This document shows positions 22,608 through 33,170 of a stretch of 64,000 nucleotides of DNA, piece by piece; positions within the stretch are counted from its first letter, which is position 1, and each line of letters begins with the position of its first letter. A program made the position numbers and the translations under genes. Below the pieces are notes generated by a model. The model was not told the origin of the DNA. It did no database searches and saw only the letters and a list, made by a program, of their open reading frames with translations. This DNA comes from Taxawa tesnikishii (nom. ined.). Taxonomy: Eukaryota > Ascomycota > Dothideomycetes > Dothideales. The stretch is taken from positions 737,509 through 801,508 of the forward strand of contig JAPDRO010000015.1 in assembly GCA_030247885.1 (NCBI GenBank). The letters run 5' to 3'.

Positions 22608-24081
22608 TGATAGATCTCATTACTGTTTCTCTTTTGCTGGGCTGCTTGCCTTGGGCCCATGCTTCTTCCGTCCTGCTGAAAGGGGAACCGTCGTCACCTT
22701 CGATAGCGATACTCAACCAGTCGTCCAGCTTCCGGGCCATTTTGTCCTGATCCAGAATGACCGAATTGTTGCTGTCGCGCCGGAGTCGGTCGCGCTCACC
22801 ATCCCGAATCGTACTGATATCGTGGATGCCACTGGGAAGATCATCTCTCCAGGCTTTATCGACACGCATAAACACGGCTGGCAAACTGCATTCCGCACAT
22901 TGGGCTCCAACACCACCTTGGCCGAATATTCATCCCGGTATGGACCGCTCGGTCCACCCTACAAATGCTGGTCCCCTAAGGATGTGTACTACAGCCAGTT
23001 ATTGGCGTTGTAGAGTCTCTCAACGCCGGCGTCACTGGTATCGTCGATTACTCTCATGTCATTACTCGGATGAAACATCGGATGCGAAGTCGATGGTGGT
23101 GCGAGGATGTGGTGGTCTTACGGATTTGCTGGACTTCCAGGGCTCAGTCATACTGCGCAACAGCAGATGAACCATCTACGGAGCTTGGTGAACAACTACC
23201 CGTGGAACAACACTACTGTTCTACCGGGACTTGCTTACGATTCTTGGACAACGGCCAATGCGGCAGAGTTGCAAGAGGTTATGCAGTTGACCAGGTACGG
23301 TAACTCTCGCGCGTCACGAGAAACGTGCCGCTAACGAGGACGCACTAGAGATCTTCCCCTCGCTGTTGTAACTGCGCAACACCTTGGTGGCCAATGGTTT
23401 GGTAGCTTCATGACAACTGGCAATGCAGTCATCCTCCGGCAAACCAACCAATATTTGTCAATCACGCCAGAGTCTGAGATGCATTATGGCCACGATCATC
23501 CTGTCAGCCACCTAATTCAGGACCAGGCCGCGCTTGGCGTTGACACATATTTCACTTTCAGTGCCGATATCATCACCCAAGCCCGCATGTGGCTTCAAGC
23601 GGTCAGGCTGAAGCTATCCAAGACTACGCTCGATCTGTGGCATATCGCCAGCAACAACCCCATGTGAGTAAACCAGGCCTTCATACTCGCAATGAGATCC
23701 GGCGCTTTCGCACTGCGTAGGGATGATCTGGGTATAATAAGGCCGGGCGCGAAGGCCAACTTGGTGGTTTTTGACGGATTCGCACCAAATTTGATTGGCT
23801 GGAACAATGCAGTGGCCGCAGTCATCCTCCACGCTCACGTTGGCAACATCGAGCATGTCCTGGTCAACGGCGCATTCAGGAAACGCAATTTCGAAATTGT
23901 CAACACCGCCGTCAATCTGACTCAAGCACGACAAGAATTCACAAAGAGAGCTCTCCGGATACAACACGAATGGTTGGCGGATCCTCCTTTGCACCCGAGT
24001 GGGACCTACCAGCAAGGCATAACGTTTGCTGAAAACCCTCAAGCGGATGTTCTACGGGACGTCAACGCTACCGGATACTAG
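22607..24081 (+). pseudogene. amidohydrolase (metal-dependent deaminase/hydrolase) pseudogene
   Basis: Remnant of an amidohydrolase-superfamily enzyme with a predicted signal peptide (MIDLITVSLLLGCLPWAHA). The coding pieces are collinear but lie in different frames: LPGHFVLIQNDRIVAV and ISPGFIDTHKHGWQTAF (the His-x-His metal site) near 22,720-22,880; LNAGVTGIVDYSH near 23,030; SYGFAGLPGLSH near 23,125; HLIQDQAALGVDTYFTFSADI near 23,510; and LRRDDLGIIRPGAKANLVVFDG to the TAG at 24081. Lesions: a G missing in a G run just after the signal peptide, further shifts near 23,013, 23,065 and 23,100, disorder around 23,300-23,370, and an in-frame TGA at 23,666. The ATG uses the last base of the adjacent transposon end, so the native promoter and 5' UTR are gone. 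The substrate is unknown; the nearest broad family is atrazine/guanine-deaminase-like hydrolases. Confidence 0.78.
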
Positions 24082-25969
24082 CTGTAATACGGGAATGGCT
24101 ATGGAAGTGTATTTCACCACTCATACTCTCCACCACCATATTCGCAAGTTTGGGTCTTAGTCAGGGGATCAGGGCTGGGGGTTACGGTTGGTGAGGGTTA
24201 GAACGCTATGGAACTGAAACAGAACCGTTACTTGTGGCCTATGCGTAGCTCAATCCCTTGTGGAGTCTATCAAGGAAGTGCTATACGTCTACGCAAAGCT
24301 GTAGCGGCTTGTAAAATACCGGTCAAGGAATATATCTCTACAGTCGGTCTTGTACAATACGAGAGGGAGAAACTGCAATCTACTCCAGTGACGGAGACGA
24401 GTGTAACAAACGATGCGACGGTTGCGACAAAGAGAGCTAGGGATTCGAACGTCCGTGGGGCTGTTAGCTGTCAAACTGTGGAAGGCATTCGAACAATTGC
24501 TATCGATCCTCGAGCGCGCGTATAAGGCCGTTGATCTGTAGTAGTTGCTAGTTCCTAAGGTGCGCAACGAGTCTGTTTACAGCGAACTAGACGAGAGTAT
24601 TTGAGGCAGCTACTACGCATAGGATCCACGATGGCCGGTTGATTTCAAGTAAATAGAGTGATAACGTAATTATAGACGATCTAAAGAAGCAACATAGTAC
24701 AGTTGTAGAAGAGCGAAAGAAGTAGAAAAGCGTTATTCTTAAAGAGTGAAATGACTATCGTATAAACGAGCAAAGAAGAAAATGATAGAAAGGAAAAGAC
24801 TTACAATAAAGCATATATAGAGCTAATCGAGAATAAAACTCTAGGGTTCCTACTCTTTGATGTCGAACGAACAGCTATAATTCGTTTACTTTTACAAGAC
24901 CTATAATTCTAACTGAGAAACCACTACGGGATGAGATCTTGTCCCCTTTATATGCTTAAATGCTCGTAGTAATAGAAGCTATAAAAAGCCCATCCCTATC
25001 ATTAGACGGTTTGCCGTCAGACTCCGGCAAGTTTGTCGTACGCACGCAAAGAACGGATACTCCGAGTTATAGTATATTGAACGCAGCCGTTATCCTAAAA
25101 TCTTAGGCAAGGAAGCCGAAGACTTGCTTGAACGTCATCTTGGGCAGGACTTCTCGAGAGCTTGGTAGGCCGGGAGACTTTGCTGTTAAGATCAGGACTG
25201 GACTGCAAATATACACGTAGCTGATCAATTGGTTCTGCTTACTAACCTTCTCTACTTGAGTCTGACTTGCTCATCCGGCAACACGCGCTGAAACTGTTTA
25301 GCCGCCCGCAGTGCGGTAGCACTCCGTGCGTACCGCCAGTTCATGGTTGGTCGCGCAAAGCCCCTACCCACAAGGAGTTTTTCGGAACGGTGGGGCGAAG
25401 AGCGCCTAACTTGAGGGAAACACGAAGCGAACGGAACACCAACGAGACCCAGTGAGGGCAGTCTAACAACCCGCGCGAGAGTGGACGTGTCTCGAGGTGG
25501 CACAGAGCATATCACGTCCTGTTGACGCACGAATCTACGCACTGGTTTTTGCAAGACTTTGCACATTCTGCCTCAACACTATCGATCTATCGTTGTCAGC
25601 TTGTCACACTCGATGGCGGGAAGTTCAAAACTTTTTGGGTTGAGCGCCTTGCTAGCACTATGATTGGTTTTACGAACAGACGAACCCTGATAAAGACGGA
25701 GCAAGGCTCTTGACGAAGATGTTTGGCATGCTGAAGGCAGAATGCGAGAACTGCGGCACGATGTTTCCGATGGTGAGAGTGCAGCGTAACGACATGCCAA
25801 GAAGAAAATTCGTGCATCCACCTAACAGGGGAGTCTGCCTAGCCTCATATACACGACGCTAACCCAAGTCCGTCGGAAGAACTTGAGGAAGCGCACGTAG
25901 GGTCGCCAACCAAGCAAAGCTTGGGACCACGCAAGAACCAGAACGGAAACTCGTATCATATGGTGGGGG
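24082..25969. other. intergenic, nothing recognised
   Basis: Mixed composition, moderately AT-rich at about 24,640-24,960. Short open frames carry no motifs. One segment (24,436) resembles a tRNA T-loop string but has no matching stem. Possibly old, heavily drifted gene DNA. Confidence 0.4.
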
Positions 25970-26648
25970 TTATGTAATCTCAGATGCAGGACGAAACCGG
26001 TCGCAGCTCCGGACTATGGTAAGCAGCTGCAAGACACAGTAGTATCTGAAGGCTCTGTCCGAGTTCACGCGGATGGCAACCGTTCCAGCTGGAAACAGTA
26101 TAAGAAATGCAAAGCCGAGCATAAGCACGTGGAAAGTCCACGTTGTGCCATGGGCGAACCAGCTACCATTGTTGTACTCTTTTGCATCCGGCGGAGGACC
26201 CGACTGCGAGATGGTGATAACTCCCTCCATCTCCGCCGTCAGCTATCCCTCCAGTGGCGGCGGCCCCATTTCAACAGTGAATGTCCCTGCACCACCAGGA
26301 CCTCCACCGTGGCTGTGAGGCCTAAAAGTGCTCCATCTCGGAACTCAGTAAAGACTTGATCTTGGTTCCAGGCCCAGATCCAAGATTGATTAGCTGACAT
26401 AGGGTCAACTCTAGTTCCAGTCCAGTCGTAGCAGTCCGGGCAAACGAAAAAACGCTTGCGATGTAAGCCGAACGTGAGTAGCTGGAAGCGGTCGAGGGTC
26501 GCTGCCATGTGGAAGATATAAGAAGAACATCAGGGTCCGGAACAGAGAAAGCGGAGCTGAGAGTCGCGGGTGGGGAGTGACGGGGAGCCGTGCGAGCTAA
26601 GAATATGGACGGATCCGATGATTTGGGATCACTATATATCATGAACAC
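25970..26648 (-). pseudogene. DOMON / cytochrome b561-like membrane protein remnant
   Basis: Minus-strand pieces in three frames are collinear with a fungal DOMON (cellobiose-dehydrogenase-cytochrome-like) plus cytochrome b561 protein. The N-terminal piece MFMIYSDPKSSD runs to ARTAP. Then CPDCYDWTG followed by SANQSWIWAW matches the Cys-x2-Cys / WIWA signature of the haem-binding domain. Next come a Gly/Pro linker HGGGPGGAGTF and a membrane helix HVLMLGFAFLILFPAGTVAIRV with the HxxxM/LPLG-like start of the b561 core. The frames change near 26,490 and 26,290, and a TAG interrupts the linker. The remaining helices of the b561 domain are missing. Such proteins would move electrons across membranes. 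Fairly sure of the family, sure that it is not functional. Confidence 0.55.
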
Positions 26649-27309
26649 AAGCGCTCCTATCTGGCCGAGGCACTAAGATCTTGATATAAGTATCGGGACC
26701 AGTCCTCGAGAGGCTTAGATATGTTGATGATTCCAGACAAAAGCTTACAGGCGAGTCCGGATTGCGGAACGACTCAGGGTTGACAGAACTTCCCCAATGA
26801 TTTCAAGCGACTGCGGGGATGCAGAAGGTCAACCGAGCGATCAGGAAGGCGATGATGTTTCGCAAAATCGCCATGGGTTTGCGAATGTAGATCGGGAATG
26901 AACTGGCTCTAGGTGTCAGTAGAGACTCTTCTCACGTGCATAGGGAAAGCGAAAAGCAATTGTAACAATCCTAGGGCTTTTCTATTTCGACTGTGGAGGA
27001 TACCGCCATACCCTGTGTGCTCTCCCGCAGAAAACTCACGCTTGATGCTCGCGAACGTTGACCCGCACAGTAGCTTGCGCGGCCCGCGCGTAACCCATGA
27101 TGAGCACCACACATTGAGCGAAGCCGCACATCAAGCGGGAGGCGCCCGTCATAGTGCACCACCATACCAGAAAATACCTGTGTTGATGGTAGAAAGTTGA
27201 GTCGAGCTTCGGCGAAATCGGAGTTGCAAAGTCGGGCGCTGGACACTTGTTCCATCCATCCTCTACTCTCGCTTACTCGACATCTCAATTGGAAGCCAGA
27301 GCCCAAACC
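26649..27309. other. intergenic
   Basis: No supported gene. The last 70 bp before 27310 are pyrimidine-rich like a fungal leader. Confidence 0.4.
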
Positions 27310-27588
27310 ATGAATCAACACAATCTGGACAACCCGCTTGATACGGAGAACTTGCTCGAAAGTTGGCCTCTAGATCCGACGCTCATTCCACTTGACCTAC
27401 GTATTCCTAACGGCCAGCGACATGTGTGCAGGAACCCGGATGCCTTGTTCCGATGGACCAGCCGTTTCGCTCATGCGCTTTTCGAATGCATAAAGCAAGC
27501 GCCTCCTGCGCGGACGAAGGAGTGGTATGATGGGATGAAATACCAATCTCCCACCATGGTAACCTATTCCGGGAGGGCCGCCTCTTGA
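27310..27588 (+). CDS. small hypothetical protein (doubtful)
   Basis: 92-codon ORF from an ATG in a good context (preceded by CAAACC) and a pyrimidine-rich leader. The sequence contains LDLRIPNGQRHVCRNPDALF and is mostly polar, with no signal peptide or known domain. A GT-AG intron starting just after ATG at 27,557 could replace the last 10 residues. I do not recognise it. It could equally be a degraded gene start. Confidence 0.3.
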   Translation: MNQHNLDNPLDTENLLESWPLDPTLIPLDLRIPNGQRHVCRNPDALFRWTSRFAHALFECIKQAPPARTKEWYDGMKYQSPTMVTYSGRAAS

Positions 27589-27762
27589 AAAGAGTCTCCT
27601 CGTTTGAACTCTCAGCCATTGGTCTTCGCCAAGATATATGTACACAGGAATGGTGAGGCAAAGGTACTGCCGAGATATTCAAGAGACTCATATCTCGTGT
27701 CCATCTGAAAAGTCGCTTTCTTGTCAAGTATGCATGTAGAGATATAGCGTCATTAGTTCAGC

Positions 27763-28656
27763 CTATCTCTGGACGTGGGTGTCATTCAAGGCGAGTTGTA
27801 CGGCTTCTCCTGAGCAGTTCGAGGCACTCAATCTTGTCTCAGCGTCGATAGCATGCCTGACTTCTGTCATTGACGTGAACTCGACATGCCAACACTTCGA
27901 GATGATATCTGCGAGGACTGGTAGGCCGGACGTGTCGGGAAAGTCCTTCTCGCCGATTCGTTTCTTGATCTCCTCCCTATCTTCAGGCTCACGCAACTCC
28001 GGCCAAGGATCATGACCTGCGACCATGTAGTATAATGCAGTACCTAAGGCAAAGATTTCCGTGGTCGCTGTGATTCCCGTAGATCGCGGAACGTCGGTGC
28101 TGTCTGCATTGAACAGCCGGTGTCGGAGGCGATAGGAGGATCTTGAGGTGCTCCCATCAATCGATGCTCCTGCCCAATCTCCGACTTTAAGATTCAGATC
28201 CCGATCAAGGAAGAGGTTGATACAATGAATATCGGCATTGTATACGCCGAGAGAATGGGCAAATTCCAAGGCCTCCACAGCTTGCCTAGCCCAGCGACAC
28301 AGGATAGCGTTCTCGGGGCTAGCATTCCCGGTATGCTTCCGTTGCCAGAGATAGTCATGAAGGTCACCATGCTTGGCAAACTCCAAGGTTATTCCAGCGG
28401 GTATGCATTTATGAATGCCATAGTACTTCAGAATGCTGGAAGGGTGATTGTGGGCGGTGAAGCGTTCATATGCTGCCCTCTCGACCGGGTAAAGGGTGTC
28501 GATAGAGTCTTGATTGAATGCTTTGCAGACTCGAGGCGGTTCGCCCGGAATGTAGTAGATTGTTGATGTGTAGCCCCGACTACTCAGAACTTCCAAGCTT
28601 TCCGCCATCATCTCTAAAGGACTCCACTTTTCAAGCAAAGAGAGTGTGCTGTGCAT
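27763..28656 (-). CDS. protein kinase-like protein with altered motifs
   Basis: 297-residue intronless protein with the layout of a Ser/Thr kinase. An N-lobe beta strand carries RVCKAF (the usual ATP Lys). The glycine loop is absent (SSRGYTSTIYYI in its place). LEFAKHGDLHDYL is the hinge. The catalytic loop reads YNADIHCINLFLD, so the HRD His and Arg are replaced while Asp and Asn remain. The DFG motif reads DWAG. FALGTALYYMVAGHDPWPE is the usual helix F region. The core Lys, Asp, Asn and Asp are kept, so weak activity or ATP binding is possible. The protein may also be a pseudokinase. Such short kinase-like genes are numerous in filamentous ascomycetes. The second Met pair (residues 16-17) could be the true start. 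Repeat DNA begins about 570 bp upstream. Confidence 0.8.
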   Translation of the reverse strand: MHSTLSLLEKWSPLEMMAESLEVLSSRGYTSTIYYIPGEPPRVCKAFNQDSIDTLYPVERAAYERFTAHNHPSSILKYYGIHKCIPAGITLEFAKHGDLHDYLWQRKHTGNASPENAILCRWARQAVEALEFAHSLGVYNADIHCINLFLDRDLNLKVGDWAGASIDGSTSRSSYRLRHRLFNADSTDVPRSTGITATTEIFALGTALYYMVAGHDPWPELREPEDREEIKKRIGEKDFPDTSGLPVLADIISKCWHVEFTSMTEVRHAIDAETRLSASNCSGEAVQLALNDTHVQR

Positions 28657-29452
28657 ATGTGGAGTAGCGAGAAAAGCTCTTCTTCAACCTTTACACCCTG
28701 TGCATCTCCATCACTTTTGAGGAGTTGTCGATGTTTATCGGAGGTTTCTGGATTCGCCCGCTTTTCTGCGATTGCTGGTCATAAGGTCAAGACGCGGAAG
28801 AACGATGGTGCACTTGGCTTTAGAGAAGCCTGATGTAAAGGCAAAGTGCAAAGTACTGCATGTATCATGGAATCCTTTGGTTGTTCATTGGTTGTGGAGG
28901 CTGGGCACGGAGACGTAGAAACCGAGCCAAAGCACGCGGCTATGCAGGCCATGATTAGTACGCGACTTAGGTTACACTAAAGCTTCCGCACCTGCCTAAG
29001 CCGTAATTTAGGAAGCAAGATACTCAGTCAAGAATTTCGAGCTTCAGAGCAAGCATTAGCGTTAAGGGACAGCTTGGGAGAGTGGTGATGTAGGCCGAGT
29101 GGGACCGCGACACGACGCATCTAGCTACAAGCACCGTGACGTCGGTGGCCGCCAGCTAAGCAGCTACTATGGCGGCCCCAAAGCTTTGACGTAGACTTCA
29201 CAGGCTGCAATCCGGGAATACCTTAGGTAGCGCGGCTATAAAGACTAAAATTGCTTTAGTCCTTTATATAGGCTAAGTAAAGTAATGAAGTAGTCAACGT
29301 TATTTCTTAAGCTAATACATCCGTCTAATATAGCATAATATAGTACTATTACTTTCTATTAAGATAACTAATATATATTATATTAATTACTATTTAAAAT
29401 TATAAAAATTATAAAAGTTAAATTTTAAATTTATCTTTTTAATATAAGTAAT
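28657..29452. other. kinase promoter and transition to RIP-degraded DNA
   Basis: Ordinary sequence to about 29,230, then sudden AT-rich DNA poor in CpA/TpG. No gene seen. Confidence 0.5.
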
Positions 29453-30818
29453 TAACGTGTTTTATAAGTAAGTCGACTACTTAAGTAAGTTAGCTACTTT
29501 ATAAAACTAGAATACTTATATAGTAATATTATATAATATTATAATACTTTATAATAGTTTATAAAATAGTATATAATTATTTAGAAATATCGCTATCTTT
29601 TATATCTTTTATTTTTACTTTATAAGTACGGGAATTATATTTAGTCTTATTATAATAGTTATAATACTACTTTACGTATACTTTCTTTATAACTTTCTTA
29701 TTATTATTACTATTATTACTTTCCTTAATAGTAACTAAATTAGTTACTTTACTTACTATTAAAGTCTCTTCTATTTATATATATTACCTTTTATAATTCT
29801 TACGCTTTATAGTTACCTTAATTACGTCTTATAGATATACTATTTCTTTATATATTAATACTATCTTATATACTATTTACTAAGTATCTTTAGTTAGTTA
29901 CTTAACTTACTTACTTAAAGAGTTTACTAGAGACCCCTAATGTTTTTATATATAATTTTAAATTAGCGTTAACTATACCTTTATTTTGCTAGCGTTACGT
30001 AGTATTTTTGCCTCCTATTTAACTATACTTAATATAAGTAACGTTAGTATATATAGCCTTATATTTAGCTTTAATAATATAGCTTTTAAGTTATATAAAA
30101 CTAGCCTAGCGCCTCGAAACTCTACGTAAATATTCTCCTATATAAATACCTTCTTAAAAGTTACTTTAAAGGTAGTTAAAAAGGTTTCTTATATAATATA
30201 GTAAATATAACTATATACTAAGGTTAAGATCTTATTACTATATAAGTACTTTAGTAATAAGTAGTAAATAACGTTAAGTAGTTATAATAAGTATAAGGAA
30301 TATAAAAGTATATAGAGAGTTATAATATTATTTTCTTTATAGTAATCCTAAAATTCGACTAAGTAGTAACTCTTATAATTATTAATAATAAGTAGCTTAT
30401 ATGTCCTAATAGTATAAGCCTTTATATACGTATTAAAGTACTTAAGCTATATAAGCGTAAGCTTATTATTAGTTTAACTAGTAAAAGAGACCTTAATAAT
30501 TTAGTTATAAGGTAAATTATTAAACTAAGTTAAGATAAGGACCTTACTTATAAAGATAATAAAGAGTAAAATAATACGCCTTATAGCCCTAATACCTTAT
30601 ATTAAAGTAACTTACTTATAATTACTAAGCTATAGTTTCTTTTATTTACTAAGTTTCTCTAAGCCTATAATAACTAGCTAAGATAATATCTTACTTATTA
30701 AAAAGCTAAATTTATTAAAGTTATAAGTATCCTTATTTAAGATATTATACTTCGCCTTTATTAATTAAATAAGCGTAAACTAGGACTAAATAACTACTAG
30801 ATCCTCGTAGGTAGTTTA

Positions 30819-31149
30819 TGTTACGGGCTGTGCAGGCAACAACCCCACAGCTGCAGTCTGCTCAGTAGCCAAGAGTTCTTGGCTGGACTGAGCAGCAGGA
30901 TTCATGCACGTTGCTCAGTTGCTCAGTACTGCTCAGTACTACTAATCAACTGAGCACAACTGATCAAGCTTTTGAGGCACGAGTCTCCTTGAGTATATAG
31001 TTACCTTTCCCTACCTTAGATAGGAGCTTCGTGCTCAACTCATGTAGCAAGTTCAATCACTGCCTTTTGCTATACAGTTCCAATACCTGCCTACCTACAA
31101 TACTACTGCTCCCTACCTTACCTGTCTAGCCTAAGGTCAACCTGTTACA
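30819..31149 (+). repeat. 5' LTR of Gypsy element
   Basis: 331 bp. Contains a TATA-like TATATAG at 30994-31000, several GCTCAGT heptamers, their inverse ACTGAGC, and a near-palindrome at 30858-30895. Confidence 0.95.
30858..30895. repeat. LTR palindrome (hairpin), also at 37308-37345
   Basis: Arms CTGCTCAGT / ACTGAGCAG (9 bp) and AGCCAAGA / TCTTGGCT (8 bp) pair around a GT, with a two-base GG bulge. Present in both LTRs. As RNA it would be a strong hairpin at the transcript end; as DNA it is a possible protein site. Confidence 0.85.
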
Positions 31150-31212
31150 CTTTGAGCACCACGCTTAGGGTACCGAGCTTTGAGTATTGTACGACGATAC
31201 ACCGACTAGTGT

Positions 31213-33170
31213 ATGTCATCCGACGAATCCTCTTCTGGTTCCAACAACAGTTCCGACTACGAGTCCGAAGATAGTCAACCAATTAGACCAACACTCCATA
31301 CCGGACTCACCTATCAACTTGGCAATATGACGGACCGTGTCACAAGCCCAACGCCATCCATCTCAGGCCGCCAGCCTAGAGCCGTTCCGGCTCCTGCCCA
31401 GGTTAGCGAAGTTACTACTATCCGGACTCTCAAGATCCCTATGCCGGATACCTTCGATGGAACTCGTGCCAAGCTGAAGGCATTCAAGACCCAAGTTGGA
31501 CTGTACATTCAGTTCAACAGTGCCTATTTTCAGAATGATATGGACAAGATCATGTTCATGATCACGTTCTTCCGAGGACCAGCTTTCGACTGGGTTGACC
31601 CTCACTACACCGAGTATCGTGAGCGTCCCCCAACTAGTCGAAATGTGGCAACCCGAGCTCTTTTCGAAAGTTTCGCTACTTTCCAGGAAAAGCTCACCAT
31701 GGTCTTCGGGAACATCGATGAAAAACGGAACGCAGAGAGAGATTCAGAACCTACGCCAACGAGCTTCGGCTACCGAGTACTTAGCCAAGTTCCAGCGTTT
31801 GGCCACTAGGACCGAATGGGATACCGATGCCCTCCTGGCTCAGTTCTATCGAGGACTGAAGGACTCCGTTAAGGATGAAATCGCCAAGATCGACCGCCCT
31901 ACCGATCTTGAAGCCATGTACACACTCGCAGTTCGTATTGACACCCGTCAGTACGAAAGACAGTTAGAGAAGAAAGGAAGTTACGTACCCTTCCACTCTA
32001 AGAAGTCTCAGAAGACTCGCGAGCACTATGGACCACAGCCAATGGAGATCGACGCCACTAGAGGAAGACCCCTGTTCAACAAGCCCCAGAAAGGTTTCGT
32101 CAAGAACAAAGGAAACAAGGGAGATAAAACCTGTTATGGATGCGGGAGGAAGGGACATTTCCTGCGAGACTGTCGCAGTCGCAAACAGAACCTCCCTAGA
32201 ACCGGACCCCCACGACAGATAGCCGCTACTGAGGCCCGGGACCATCATAACAGCCTCACTTGGACAGCCTGCTATGATGACTCGTGCCGCACCCATCTGA
32301 GTGATAAGCAAGGGTCAGGATGGTTCCCTAGCAAACCACGCAACTCCCAGACGTTCGCAGCAACCAGGATCAACGCGGGACAACAACAAGGGGCGTCTTG
32401 GGAAAGAACTTTACAGTACCTGGATGACTCCGATGGATCCGACGGAGTAAGCGTCGGAGAAAATCCCGACGGCCCGATCCCTGCAGAAAGCCCCCAACGG
32501 GCCGAAGTGAGAGGAATCGCATTCTCAATGGAAACCATCTCACCGGACTGAAGTCCACCGGACTAGAGTCCGCAGGAGAAGAGTCCGCAGGAGAAGAGTC
32601 CGCGGAGGACAGCTCCGAAAATGAATCGACCGATCCAAACAATTCATCGGACGATTCGGAGCCGGGAATCCATGACCGATACGCTCAGCTTATTATTCGG
32701 CACCCGACACCGAGCCTAAGGGAACAAAGTCAGCAGGAACGTCTAAGAGAAGCGTACGATACCGCGTTCTGTATCTTACACGCACGCCAAGACGTAGCCC
32801 GATATTGGCTACAAGAAGTGGAAAGAAGCATTCGAAATGCTATTGAAGGAGGACCCCTTACCGAAACTGTTTCGCTTAGCTACCGAGACATTATTCAAGA
32901 GAAGGTCCCCCAGGCAGCTTGTTTACTAAACAAGGAGGATACATAACCCCGGACAATGGTTACATCCCTAGAGAACTCCGCCTCAGAGTTAAGACTATTC
33001 AAGAAGAATACAAGAAGCGAGACCCTAAGGTCAACCCTCATGCTCGGGTTGACCCACAAGACTTTCAGTACTATCAGGCCCCAGCGATCTTACGAAGAAT
33101 TGCGCAGGAACCAAAAACTGATAGGCTCTTCGGGCACCAGGTCGCCGAAGAAGCCCGAACAATGGCCTGA
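31213..33170 (+). pseudogene. Gypsy gag, frame-broken
   Basis: Structural Gag polyprotein. It starts at the ATG at 31213 (Ser-rich, acidic N-terminus), with the capsid-like region KIPMPDTFDGTRAKLKAF and MFMITFFRGPAFDWV, then LRQRASATEYLAKFQRLATR. A CCHC zinc knuckle CYGCGRKGHFLRDC at about 32,134-32,175 shows nucleic-acid binding. Frames change at about 31,735 (a GA repeat two bases too short for continuity), about 32,545 (near a 15-bp direct repeat GCAGGAGAAGAGTCC, twice) and about 32,880. The last frame ends at TGA 33168-33170. Pol continues in the +1 frame from there. The three internal breaks suggest a defective copy or sequence errors. Confidence 0.75.

Noticed and set aside
24430-24450. 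Possible tRNA T-loop (TTCGAAT on the minus strand)
   Set aside because: The flanking five bases do not pair, and no cloverleaf can be built around it.
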